In this document: in pieces, positions 17,218 to 26,494 of the stretch
Layout of the letters: each line of letters begins with the position of its first letter
Numbering within the stretch: position 1 is the first letter of the stretch
Program-made: the position numbers and the translations under genes
Notes under the pieces: model-generated
What the model was told of the DNA's origin: nothing
Seen by the model: the letters and a program-made list of their open reading frames with translations, nothing else
Database searches by the model: none
NCBI GenBank assembly: GCA_033391075.1
Contig: JAWPMV010000001.1
Span: 7,812,001-7,876,000, forward strand
Direction of reading: 5' to 3'
Length of the DNA stretch: 64,000 nt
Source of the DNA: Bacteroidia bacterium
GTDB taxonomy: Bacteria; Bacteroidota; Bacteroidia; J057

Positions 17218-17759
17218 AATAATAATTCGGAAAATTTTAGACGTACTTAACCTAATATCCCTGCAAAAGTAGGAATAAAAAGCAGGAAATGCAAGGATTG
17301 TTTTTAACATAATGCTAGCTTTTTGCAGGATTATTAGAAGTTTTGACCCTGATTCCTGCAATTTTCTCCATTTTTTGGCCGAAATATTACATTATTTTCA
17401 TTTTTCCTGAGCATTCAATTTTTTTAGGCGCTTTTTGCAAACGGTCAAAATCTACGTTTGAATGGACATTTTCCCTCCCGCTAGCTGATTTTTTCTGTAA
17501 AAGCGAAATTTCGGGCCTAAAAAGCGTTTTGATTTTTAGCGAATTTTAGTGTCTTTCTTAGCTGTCTATTTATGTAGACAGAGATTTTCGGGGCAGGAGG
17601 TAAAAAAGTAGGGCTTTTCTATCTTTACAAAAGATTTTGATGTGAGAATCAGGCGAGTAATGTCGCTTTCGCAAATAAATCTATGGGGCTATTCTTACTC
17701 GGAATGAAATTTGCGTCTTAGACGATTACAATTGTTTGTTTGGGTATTAGAAATGGAAA
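17218..17759. other. AT-rich divergent intergenic region
   Basis: A 542-nt gap between the small orphan gene and the anchored SGNH hydrolase. It holds the orphan gene's promoter, T-rich tracts around 17370-17560, and a 7-bp hairpin (CTGTCTA/TAGACAG) at 17562-17581. A TATCTTTA box is at 17620-17627 without a -33 partner. No further gene is seen. Confidence 0.5.
17274..17304 (-). promoter_or_regulatory. Bacteroidota-type promoter of the 80-residue gene
   Basis: Read on the minus strand: TTG (17304-17302), a 20-nt spacer, then TACTTTTG (17281-17274), an exact fit to TTG-N19-21-TAnnTTTG. Transcription would start about 50 nt before the ATG at 17217. Confidence 0.75.
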
Positions 17760-19295
17760 ATGTATCATAAACATCGTAGAGCATTCACTGAGTTACTAGT
17801 GGCTGAACAACCGCATTGGTTTATGAAACTTGACAACATCCTCAAGGGATATGTCATCCTGGCAGCGGCGTCTTTCATTGGCTTCTGTCTCATTATCATC
17901 CATTCCCTTATATTAACTATAGGGACTGATGATACCATAGCTCCTGAAATTGCCTCTGCTAATATAGAAATGGAAGCAGTCGCTGTTACCGTGGAGTTGG
18001 ATACCACCACTTTCGAAGAAACCATAAGAAATCCCGATAACTTTATTATAGAACCTCTCGCAGATTCTTTGATGGCGAGGCTGGAAGAAGAGCAGGTAGT
18101 TGAAGTGCAAAGTCCAGCGGAAAAGGAGCCTGAAGAAGAGCAGGTATATAATCCTTTAGAAAGGTTCATTACCAAATTGGATAAGGCCAAGGAGAATAAT
18201 GAGCAAGTGAGGATAGGTTACTTTGGAGATTCTATGATAGAAGGAGATCTCATCACCCAATCTTTGCGCAAAGACCTGCAGGAGATGTTCGGGGGTAAAG
18301 GTGTGGGCTTTGTTCCCATCTCCTCCAAAATTCCTGGCTTTAGAAAAACCATCAGACATAGAATAGGGGAGTGGAAATCTTACAATTATTTCACCCCCGG
18401 TCCGAAAGGCATGCCATTGGGGATTTCCGGAGAGTTATTCCTGGCAGATAATCCTCAGATGAGTTGGGTGAGTTATAAAGCTACCTCTGCTTTCCCCGGT
18501 ACCGAGATATTTGAATTGGTAAAACTTTATTATGGGGGGGGAAGTGAAATTCCGGAAGGATTTGATTCTTATGTGATCGTTGATACAGACCAACGTAGTG
18601 ATACTTTCGCCCTCGACGGAAAAACAGAGATTTCAGAATTGGTGATCTCCTCTGAGCCGACCAAGAAAGTGGAGCTTAAATTTCACATACCTTCTAATCT
18701 GCCCATCTTTGGCCTGAGTGTAGAAAGTGAAAGTGGAATCGTTGTAGATAATTTCCCCTCACGCAGCAATAGCGGAACCAATCTTGTCAAGATTCCCGCC
18801 GATGTACTCAATAAGTTTGACAACTACCTGGATTATGACCTGATCGTATTGCAGTTTGGCTTAAATGTCGTTTCGCCTAAAAGAAAGAGTTATAGCAGTT
18901 ATGAAAAAGGCATGAAGCGAGTTGTAGAGCATTTCAAGACCCATATGCCCAATACAGATATCCTGCTGGTAAGTGTGTGTGATAAGAGCACGAAAATCAA
19001 TGGGGTACTGCAAACGGATCCCAGTGTGCCGCTGATTGTAGATGCGCAGCAACGGGTAGCAGAAGAAATGGGCATCGGTTTCCTCAACCTATATGAAGAA
19101 ATGGGAGGTCGCAATTCGATGATCAAATGGGTGAAAGCCAGACCTTCTTTAGCAAGATCGGATTACGCTCATCCTAATCATAGAGGAGCTGTCAAAGTTT
19201 CTAATATTGTGAAAGATTTCCTGTTGAGGAACTATGACACTCACATGGCTCAGAAAAAGGGACCCAATGAGGAAGCTTTTTCTATGCGTCGGTAG
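17760..19295 (+). CDS. Membrane-anchored SGNH/GDSL hydrolase
   Basis: A 511-residue protein with one N-terminal membrane helix (about 29-52), an acidic Glu/Pro-rich linker (about 60-130) and an SGNH hydrolase domain facing the periplasm. Catalytic blocks: GDSMIEGD with Ser158, and Asp468/His471 in DYAHPNHRG. An FGGKGVGF segment (about 177-184) is common in envelope-polysaccharide acyl-esterases of this class. An alternative start at Met22 (17823) would still leave the membrane anchor. No acyltransferase partner is nearby, so the substrate is unknown. Both flanks are long non-coding or convergent, indicating a monocistronic gene. Confidence 0.75.
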   Translation: MYHKHRRAFTELLVAEQPHWFMKLDNILKGYVILAAASFIGFCLIIIHSLILTIGTDDTIAPEIASANIEMEAVAVTVELDTTTFEETIRNPDNFIIEPLADSLMARLEEEQVVEVQSPAEKEPEEEQVYNPLERFITKLDKAKENNEQVRIGYFGDSMIEGDLITQSLRKDLQEMFGGKGVGFVPISSKIPGFRKTIRHRIGEWKSYNYFTPGPKGMPLGISGELFLADNPQMSWVSYKATSAFPGTEIFELVKLYYGGGSEIPEGFDSYVIVDTDQRSDTFALDGKTEISELVISSEPTKKVELKFHIPSNLPIFGLSVESESGIVVDNFPSRSNSGTNLVKIPADVLNKFDNYLDYDLIVLQFGLNVVSPKRKSYSSYEKGMKRVVEHFKTHMPNTDILLVSVCDKSTKINGVLQTDPSVPLIVDAQQRVAEEMGIGFLNLYEEMGGRNSMIKWVKARPSLARSDYAHPNHRGAVKVSNIVKDFLLRNYDTHMAQKKGPNEEAFSMRR

Positions 19296-19357
19296 AGACC
19301 TTATCCCATTTTAAGTATCAAGTTCAGGTGCATTTAAGCTTTTGGGAGAAAGCAGCT

Positions 19358-20401
19358 TTACTTATTTCCTTCCCCATAGTTGTTCTTATTTCCCTTTTCC
19401 TCGATAAACTCATTTACCCGTAACTCTACATTTTCACGAATATCTACCCAGAAAAGGTTGATGTCGCCTACGTGAAAGTTTTTGATAGGAGCGAGGGGTA
19501 AAGGACTTTTTACCCAAAGGATGCCCTGATGCGCTTGTGCGTGAAGGCTTTGGCTTTTGATCTTGGAGAATTTCCCATTGAGAAAGCCCTTGTGCATGCT
19601 TTCCGGAGCAAAACTTCCATCTGTTTTCCAGTTTATGGGATTTACCACCACTACATCTTTATAAAAAGTGTTCAGGCTTTTGGGCTCGGCATTTTTCTTC
19701 CAGGCTGCCCAACCCATCACACATTCGGTAGCATCAGGAGAATCGCAAACCTTAATGCTCTTGAATTTTGAAGCTCTGAAGGGCCAACCAGGGACATAGG
19801 CAGCAACCAATTGTTTTTGTAAATCTTTTCCATCAAAAAACTCCTGAAGGAGCATTTGTGCATGTAATGCTCCCTGGCTATGTCCGGCGATTACAATGGG
19901 GCGGCCTTGGTTGAAATTTTCCAGGTAGTAAATAAAGGCTTTGCGGACATCCTGATAGGCAAAAAGAAGGGCCGATCTTTTCGATGCTGTATCTACTGCT
20001 CCGAATCCTCCATACACCATTTGTCTATAGCGGGGAGCGTATACCTTGCAACTATGGTTAAATACACTGGCCTGATGCATGATGGCCCTTTCATCTGTCT
20101 GAGTGTTCAGGCTGCTATCCTCCACATTGGCATTCCAGTAAGTTCCTTTCATGAAGGTTGTGGGGTGCACGAAAAACACATCTGCAGATGCATGATCCTG
20201 GTCTTCTTCGCTAACTCCTTCCGGATATTTATCTGCAAAATCTTCTTTATCCGGATGAGAACACCAGGCATCGAGAGTTGAATAATCAGGTTCTACCCAT
20301 TTCGGGCTTTTGTCAAAGGATTCCGTCAGAAGTTCCTTGCTACTGGAACAAGCACCGAGGAAAAGCAATAGACCCAGGGTCCAGATAGATATAGATTTCA
20401 T
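19358..20401 (-). CDS. DUF3089 family alpha/beta-hydrolase lipoprotein
   Basis: Exported lipoprotein (lipobox LGAC, Cys18) of the DUF3089 family, which has a lipase-like alpha/beta-hydrolase fold. Landmarks: DVFFVHPTTF (about 74-83), YAPRYRQM (121-128), and the nucleophile elbow GHSQG with Ser175. The 347-residue length is normal. No substrate is known for the family. It is convergent with the SGNH hydrolase gene and transcribed alone. Confidence 0.85.
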   Translation of the reverse strand: MKSISIWTLGLLLFLGACSSSKELLTESFDKSPKWVEPDYSTLDAWCSHPDKEDFADKYPEGVSEEDQDHASADVFFVHPTTFMKGTYWNANVEDSSLNTQTDERAIMHQASVFNHSCKVYAPRYRQMVYGGFGAVDTASKRSALLFAYQDVRKAFIYYLENFNQGRPIVIAGHSQGALHAQMLLQEFFDGKDLQKQLVAAYVPGWPFRASKFKSIKVCDSPDATECVMGWAAWKKNAEPKSLNTFYKDVVVVNPINWKTDGSFAPESMHKGFLNGKFSKIKSQSLHAQAHQGILWVKSPLPLAPIKNFHVGDINLFWVDIRENVELRVNEFIEEKGNKNNYGEGNK

Positions 20402-20614
20402 AGTGTCGCGAATGGTCTTTTCAGGAGTATCGTCTATTTACGAAAGAAGGTGGTGTCGTAGATTCAAAAATAAGCTTAAATTTCAAACCCTGAAAAATCC
20501 CTTTTGTTAGGAAAAAGCTATATCAATTTCCCCTAAATGGAATTTGGGCTAATTGACCAAAGTCCTTTTTATTCTAAATTTCTTTTAGGGATTCCTATAA
20601 AGGTGTATGGATAC

Positions 20615-20648
20615 AAAAAACACGCCCCCTGAGAAGGAGGCGTGTTTT
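20615..20648 (-). terminator. Terminator of the M43 metalloprotease gene
   Basis: AAAACACGCC pairs with GGCGTGTTTT across a short interior loop. On the minus strand the stem ends in a run of T (TGTTTTTTG), placed about 20 nt after the stop codon. Confidence 0.85.
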
Positions 20649-20669
20649 ATGTTTTATATGCGGGCTTAT

Positions 20670-23600
20670 TTATCTGTAAACTACCTGTTGACGATAGGTT
20701 TCTTCGCCATCCATGAGTTCGATAAAATAAGCTCCCTTGTCAAAATTGCTGAGGCTAAAAGGCTGTTCATAAGTCCCTGCACTCACATGCAGCAAACCAT
20801 CATACAGCTGGGTACCTCTGGAATCCAGGAGGCGAAGCTGCAACCTCATTTGTCTGGGGCTTTCCAGCTTTACATTTACGATCCCTTCCTCATCTGCCAG
20901 GTCAGGAATATTTATTTCCCCTTCATCTACCAATTCCTCCAGACTAGAGCTATTGATAACTTCTATCTTCTTGCTTACAATATCCTCGCAGATTCCATTA
21001 GAAACGATCAAACTTACGGTGTACTTGCCAGGCTTGCGGAAGAAGTGCACAGGGTTTTGTTCGGTAGAAGTACTTCCTGTACCAAAATCCCAGAGCCAGC
21101 TTTTCCCATTGATGGTTCTGTCGCTGAAATCTACTTTACCTGCACCTTGTGCAAGATCTATGGTTTCCGGTCTGTCAAATACAAAGTCAGGCTTCAATTC
21201 ATTTACTTCCAGACTTATTTCTGCTGTATCTACACATCCGCCTGTATTCGTTCCTATGACTTGATAAGTTGTGGTCTGATTGGGTCTCACATATGTACGA
21301 GCGCCTTCAAACCTGAGCAAGCCCTCAGCAGGTAGCCATGTATAGCTATCTGCACCCGAAGCAATCAGAGATACTTCTTCCTGCACACAAACGCTGGCAT
21401 GAGAAGCGGAGATTTCGAGAAAATCTTTTTCTTCTACTACCACTGTTACATAATTACTCGTTTCACAGCCTTGTTCATCGATTGAGCTGACTGTATAGCG
21501 AGTTGTGGTTTCAGGATTGACACGCACTTCTTCTCCTGCTGCTTTGGTCAGGCCTTCTGCCTGATCCCAAATATAGTATTGACCACCGCTGGCTGTCAGG
21601 GTGGTATATTGTCCGCGACAGGCTTGTACGCTTGCCGGACTTATTGTCAAAGGTTCTGGCTGGGTAACGGTAATTGTGATGGCTTCTTCAACGCGGCACC
21701 CATCAGCGCCTGTGCTTACTATATAGGTAGTGGTCTCTTCAGGGAAAGCGGCGACTACCGGACCTCTTGTTTTGTCGAGGCTTGCAGAAGGAGACCATAA
21801 ATAATCGGTGGATCCAGAAGCTGTAAGGAAGGTTGTATCTCCACGGCAAATGCTACGCTCCTGGGCGCGTACTTTGAGATCTTCGGCTTCATTTACAACC
21901 ACAGTTACTCGAGCTTCTGCATGACATCCGCCATCATTGGTGCCGCGAACCACATATTCTGTAGTTCTTGTAGGAAAGGCATCCACTGCTGTGCCAGAAG
22001 ATGCACTCAGGGAACCTGAAGGGCTCCAGGTAAATACCCCTTCGCTATGGGTGTCCAAACGAATTTGATCTCCCTTGCAAATGACCGGACTTTCCGGATC
22101 TATTTTGATGGACAGGCCTTCATTGACCGTAACCGTAATTTCTTCTTTAAACTCACAGCCATTCAAACTGCTTGCCTCTACCACAAAAGTTGTCGTTTGA
22201 GTAGGGCTAACTAGTATTTCATTTTCATCCCCGCTTGTCGTAGACTGACCGGCAACACTCCAGGTATAAGAAGCCGCTCCTTCTGCAAGGAGTCGTACAC
22301 TTTCGCCTGAACAAATGCTGGGATTTTTGGGACTGACGCTTAATTGGTCGTTTGTTTCCAAAACTTCCAGGGTGATTTCTGCTTCTGCTTTACAGCCATC
22401 GCTCATTTCTCCCACTACCTTATAGGTGGTTGTTCCGGTAGGCTTGGCGTTTACAAGGTTTCCGTTTGTTTTATCCAATCCTATAGCTGGCGACCAGGAA
22501 TAGGTATCGGCTCCGAAAGCCTGCAATTCCAGACTTCCCCCTTTGCAAATGCTTTGGTCTCCCTGATTCAAACTCAGAATAATGGGTTCAGTTACTACAA
22601 TGAAGTCTGTCTCTGAGGTGTAATCTTCATTTCCGCTACAACTTACTACCCGCAAACTTACGCTATGGTATCCTTCCGTCTCAAAGGTGACTTCGGGATT
22701 GGCTTCATTAGATCTTCTGGGGAAACCTCCTTCAAATTCCCAATAGTATTCCTGGGCATTCTGGGAAAGGCTTTGAAATTGAACAGATTCTCCGGCACAA
22801 ACGACACTCTTCACAGATGTAAAGGCAGCTCTTGGATAAGATCCTGTTGCCACATCTATGGTAATTTCGTCTTCACTTTCACATCCATTTTCATCTTCTG
22901 CCACTACCCGATATGTGGTTTGCCTGCTTGGGCTAACCCGGGTAAATTCTCCTACCCTTGAGCTTACTTCATTTGCCGGATACCAGGTATATCTGGATGC
23001 GCCATAAGCCCTCAATACAGTTGATTGACGACGACATACAGCAGCATCATCTGCTTCGATTTTAACTTTGCGACTTTCTCTCACTCCCACTTCTACAAAA
23101 GCGGTATCGCTACAGCCGGCTTCATTGGAGCCAATCACCTGATAGGTCGTATTGACGGTCGGGACTGCTTCTGCACGCGCTCCCTGAACAATGCTCAGTT
23201 CTGCTTGTGGATACCAATCGTAGGTGAGCGCTCCGGCAGCCTGAAGGCTTACTGTGCTCCCTTCACATACGAGATCCGTTGATGCATTTAATATAATATT
23301 GGGTCTTGGGATAACTTCCACAAAAACATCTGCCGAAGTAGAACATCCATTTTCGGTGGTTGCAGTAACTCTATATGTTGTACTCTGGAAAGGCCTTGCA
23401 ATAATTTCCTTTCCTTCTGCACTATTCAAGTCCGATACAGGCGACCAACGATATCCTGCGGCGCCTGAGGCAGTAAGGGTAACGGCATCTCCCGGACAGA
23501 GAATCCTGCGAGACGACTGAACGGTCAATAAATTGGGAGCATCATCTACCGTTACCGTAATATCCTTTTTGACTCTACAGGATCCTTTTATTCCGGTAAC

Positions 23601-26201
23601 TGTGTAGGTAGTTGTTTCATCCGGACTTAAACTTACGAGACCCTGTCCAAGGAATGAAACTCCCTGTGCAGGTTCCCAGGTATATGAATCGGCTCCATCC
23701 AGATTGATTTCTACATTGGAACCTCTACAGATAGAAGCAGAAGGAGGTGTCATGCTGATATTTTCTCCTTGCTGAACATCTATACTTAGATTTACTTCAT
23801 TTTTACAGCCGCTACTGCCTTCTCCAATGACACTCAGGGTCATACTTTGTTCTGGTCGAAGGGTCAAGCTATTATTGAGGGGTTGATTGGTAAGCCCCGG
23901 GACATTCCAGGTATAAGAATCTGCCCCACTGACTTCAATGGTTATTTCTTCTCCTGCGCAGATATTGGGATCTTTAGAAGGCGTAAGACTAACGGGTTCC
24001 TTCGGTCGTACTTCTATGACTTCTTTACGCGTAATGGTATTGCTTCCACCTTCGCTGGTAACGGTTAGGAAAACATCGTATCTGCCTGGCTCTTCGTAGC
24101 GAACCTTGGGACTTTTGACCGTATCTCCTGCCGGGAAGCCTCCGGGAAATGCCCATACCCACTTTTGAGGGGTACCATAGGAGTCATCCGTAAACTGTAC
24201 ATCCATACCGGCACAAATACTGGTGCTGGATATTTTAAAATCTGCAACCGGCGGCAATTGAGTTGCACCGGTCAGTTTTATATTATCGAGGTAAATATCA
24301 TTACCGTGTCCGCCGAAGTTTACAAAGGCAATTTGCACTCGGGGTTGTCCATCGAATTGACTGAGGTCTATTACATCAGTTCTCCAGTCATCCTCTACCG
24401 GAGAGAAAGGTTTGTTGAACGGACGGGCCGTTTGCAAGGCTTCTCCTCCTTTATAGTAGATGCACCTGAAAACCGGATCGCAGGCAGTAGCTACGAAAAT
24501 TCCCAGAGTATCTGCATATCTTCCATTATAGGGTACATAGGCCAGATCAAAAGCCAAAGTAGTTGAACTTTCTTCACTCAAATCAAAAATAGGACTTACC
24601 AACCAGTCATCCGTTCCCGTTAGGTTATTGTCATAGTTATTGATTGTCATGGCGCCTTTGCTTTTTCCAAAGCCTCCTACGCGTTCTGTTTTATCCCAGG
24701 TATGATCCTGCTGAGGGTTGTGGATGAAAAAGCCATTGGGCGGGAAAACGCTATCCGGTTCGAAGGTAGCTGTAAGGGGAAGGGAAGCACCCTCTTCCAT
24801 TACCTGGACATAGGCACTCTTTGTTATTTCTTTTGATCCTCCTTTATTGGATGCTACGAGTTTTACCTCATAGAGTCCTGGCTTTCTATATACTACTTTA
24901 GGATTCTGGTTTTTCGAGGACTTTGGTTTTCCTCCGGGAAATGACCACTTCCAGTTCTCGACATCTCCTTCTGTCAGATCTCCAAAATTGACTTCCAAAG
25001 GCCCACATCCCAATCGGATATCAGCGATAAAATCCGGTTTGGGAGGTTCGACTTTGCTTCTGCATGCAGTAGATTCGATGACACTTTTTCTGCGTGGACT
25101 ATTTTGAAGGACTGCTCTCATACGATCCCTTTGGTCCCGGGTAAATAGATTCATACAAGCATCATCGCTGTAATCCATATAATTAGATACCATGGCTTTT
25201 CCTCCTTCACAACTTACAGATCCCGGAGGGCAGTTGAAGTTAGGGGAATCAGCTACAGGCGTATCATTACAATAATCATCTTTATCACAAGCGCCATCAC
25301 CCCAGATATGGCGAAGTCCCAGCCAATGTCCTACCTCATGGGTAGTTGTTCTCCCTCCATTAAAAGGAGTGCTGACTGTTCCTATGGTACCAAAAACATT
25401 ATAGTTTATCACCACTCCATCTGTTTTTGCCAAACCCGGAGAAAAAGGTAGTCCGCCTACTTCTCCTGATTGAGGAAATTGAGCATAGCCCAGAATTCCT
25501 CCCGCGATATTACAGACCCAAATATTGAGATATCGACTAGGATCCCAGATGATATCCGGTTTTATCTGTTCATTGATAAATTGTTCACTAAAAGGCGCCC
25601 CATCAAAAGAAATTCTATTGATTCCATTGGTACTTCTGCCGGATGGATCTAGGCTTGCGAGGCAAAACTCAATGCCGGTATCTACTGCGCTATTTCTAAA
25701 TTGAGAAGGTGTTTTCCCTTTGTCAGGATTCTGTCTTCTGTAATCTTCATTAAGAACACGGATTTGAGAAAGTACCTGATCGTCGCTGATATTTTCTGTG
25801 GGATTGCTGTAGACCACATGCACTACTACTGGTACAGTCAGGATTTCATCTGAACCGGTACGATATAGCGAACGGCTGGATTGCTGTCTTTTTACATTGT
25901 CCTGTATCCATTTTTCGAAGCTAGCATCATCCTCTACTGCATTGGGATTGACGATCTCCAGCTCTTCTCCATTTTCATTTGTGTAGCAGATACGATCTTT
26001 AGGAAGCAATGCCCGATATCTGGGATTTTGTCTCTCATAATCATACTCCAGAAGATGTTGAATCGTACCAAGCTGGGGATTTCTGAGGTTGAGCGTTTTA
26101 TTTGGATTTCCCCCGTGTGCGCTGGGGGGAAGTGGAGTTTGTGCTATTAGGCTTGTTAGTGTGAAGAACAATGCCAGACCAGTAGTCAGGGTTCGCAACA
26201 T
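20670..26201 (-). CDS. Giant secreted M43 metalloprotease with PKD and Ig-like repeats, T9SS type A
   Basis: Exported 1843-residue protein. Order: signal peptide (1-21); propeptide; M43 (pappalysin/cytophagalysin) protease domain about 120-375 with zinc motif HEVGHWLGLRH (His288, His292, His298; catalytic Glu289) and Met-turn Met342 in NYMDYSDD; PKD about 388-468; a jelly-roll carbohydrate-binding-like module about 476-645; PKD about 650-732; five Ig-like repeats of about 77 residues (about 735-1125); PKD (about 1126-1212); six more Ig-like repeats (to about 1675); PKD (to about 1762); and a type A sorting domain (about 1770-1843, with LRLLDSRGTQLYDG and GAYFIEL strands). Each Ig-like repeat has a C-x-G opening and a late GC, a probable disulfide pair. 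Likely a surface or extracellular protein-degrading enzyme. Confidence 0.92.
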   Translation of the reverse strand: MLRTLTTGLALFFTLTSLIAQTPLPPSAHGGNPNKTLNLRNPQLGTIQHLLEYDYERQNPRYRALLPKDRICYTNENGEELEIVNPNAVEDDASFEKWIQDNVKRQQSSRSLYRTGSDEILTVPVVVHVVYSNPTENISDDQVLSQIRVLNEDYRRQNPDKGKTPSQFRNSAVDTGIEFCLASLDPSGRSTNGINRISFDGAPFSEQFINEQIKPDIIWDPSRYLNIWVCNIAGGILGYAQFPQSGEVGGLPFSPGLAKTDGVVINYNVFGTIGTVSTPFNGGRTTTHEVGHWLGLRHIWGDGACDKDDYCNDTPVADSPNFNCPPGSVSCEGGKAMVSNYMDYSDDACMNLFTRDQRDRMRAVLQNSPRRKSVIESTACRSKVEPPKPDFIADIRLGCGPLEVNFGDLTEGDVENWKWSFPGGKPKSSKNQNPKVVYRKPGLYEVKLVASNKGGSKEITKSAYVQVMEEGASLPLTATFEPDSVFPPNGFFIHNPQQDHTWDKTERVGGFGKSKGAMTINNYDNNLTGTDDWLVSPIFDLSEESSTTLAFDLAYVPYNGRYADTLGIFVATACDPVFRCIYYKGGEALQTARPFNKPFSPVEDDWRTDVIDLSQFDGQPRVQIAFVNFGGHGNDIYLDNIKLTGATQLPPVADFKISSTSICAGMDVQFTDDSYGTPQKWVWAFPGGFPAGDTVKSPKVRYEEPGRYDVFLTVTSEGGSNTITRKEVIEVRPKEPVSLTPSKDPNICAGEEITIEVSGADSYTWNVPGLTNQPLNNSLTLRPEQSMTLSVIGEGSSGCKNEVNLSIDVQQGENISMTPPSASICRGSNVEINLDGADSYTWEPAQGVSFLGQGLVSLSPDETTTYTVTGIKGSCRVKKDITVTVDDAPNLLTVQSSRRILCPGDAVTLTASGAAGYRWSPVSDLNSAEGKEIIARPFQSTTYRVTATTENGCSTSADVFVEVIPRPNIILNASTDLVCEGSTVSLQAAGALTYDWYPQAELSIVQGARAEAVPTVNTTYQVIGSNEAGCSDTAFVEVGVRESRKVKIEADDAAVCRRQSTVLRAYGASRYTWYPANEVSSRVGEFTRVSPSRQTTYRVVAEDENGCESEDEITIDVATGSYPRAAFTSVKSVVCAGESVQFQSLSQNAQEYYWEFEGGFPRRSNEANPEVTFETEGYHSVSLRVVSCSGNEDYTSETDFIVVTEPIILSLNQGDQSICKGGSLELQAFGADTYSWSPAIGLDKTNGNLVNAKPTGTTTYKVVGEMSDGCKAEAEITLEVLETNDQLSVSPKNPSICSGESVRLLAEGAASYTWSVAGQSTTSGDENEILVSPTQTTTFVVEASSLNGCEFKEEITVTVNEGLSIKIDPESPVICKGDQIRLDTHSEGVFTWSPSGSLSASSGTAVDAFPTRTTEYVVRGTNDGGCHAEARVTVVVNEAEDLKVRAQERSICRGDTTFLTASGSTDYLWSPSASLDKTRGPVVAAFPEETTTYIVSTGADGCRVEEAITITVTQPEPLTISPASVQACRGQYTTLTASGGQYYIWDQAEGLTKAAGEEVRVNPETTTRYTVSSIDEQGCETSNYVTVVVEEKDFLEISASHASVCVQEEVSLIASGADSYTWLPAEGLLRFEGARTYVRPNQTTTYQVIGTNTGGCVDTAEISLEVNELKPDFVFDRPETIDLAQGAGKVDFSDRTINGKSWLWDFGTGSTSTEQNPVHFFRKPGKYTVSLIVSNGICEDIVSKKIEVINSSSLEELVDEGEINIPDLADEEGIVNVKLESPRQMRLQLRLLDSRGTQLYDGLLHVSAGTYEQPFSLSNFDKGAYFIELMDGEETYRQQVVYR

Positions 26202-26415
26202 ATATATCTTGTTTTTGCCTGTTCTTAGGGTTTGAATTGATGAAAAGTATATATGGCAATTGTGAGGCCATTGCCGAACAGAAAGCTAAGGATTTTAAAA
26301 AAAGCCAATAATGGCTGGAATAAATAGGGAGATGTCTACTTATTAAGTCAGGGAATACAATATATGCAAAAAAACTGATTAGTTTTCTATACATTCCTGT
26401 GTTAAAAAAAATAAA

Positions 26416-26459
26416 GACTGCCAAAAGGGAATTTTTTTCATAATACCCTTTTGGCAGTC
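26416..26459 (-). terminator. Terminator of the hybrid histidine kinase gene
   Basis: GACTGCCAAAAGGG and CCCTTTTGGCAGTC form a 14-bp stem. On the minus strand the stem is followed by TTTATTTTTTTT. It insulates the kinase operon from the downstream protease gene. Confidence 0.88.
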
Positions 26460-26494
26460 CTGAAAATTATTAGTTTTCGGAGCTAAGTCTTTTT

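Noticed and set aside
17218-17361. N-terminal extension of the 80-residue orphan gene
   Set aside because: It would place the consensus promoter inside the coding region, and its translation has no plausible signal or domain.
21180-23750. Regular repeats in DNA that might suggest a CRISPR or satellite array
   Set aside because: The period of about 230 nt and the sequence drift match protein-level Ig-like repeats in one reading frame, not identical short direct repeats.
20670-26150. Several plus-strand open frames of 60-240 codons opposite the M43 protease gene
   Set aside because: They are shadows of the long minus-strand gene: cysteine- and aromatic-rich translations with no family character, and scattered in all frames.
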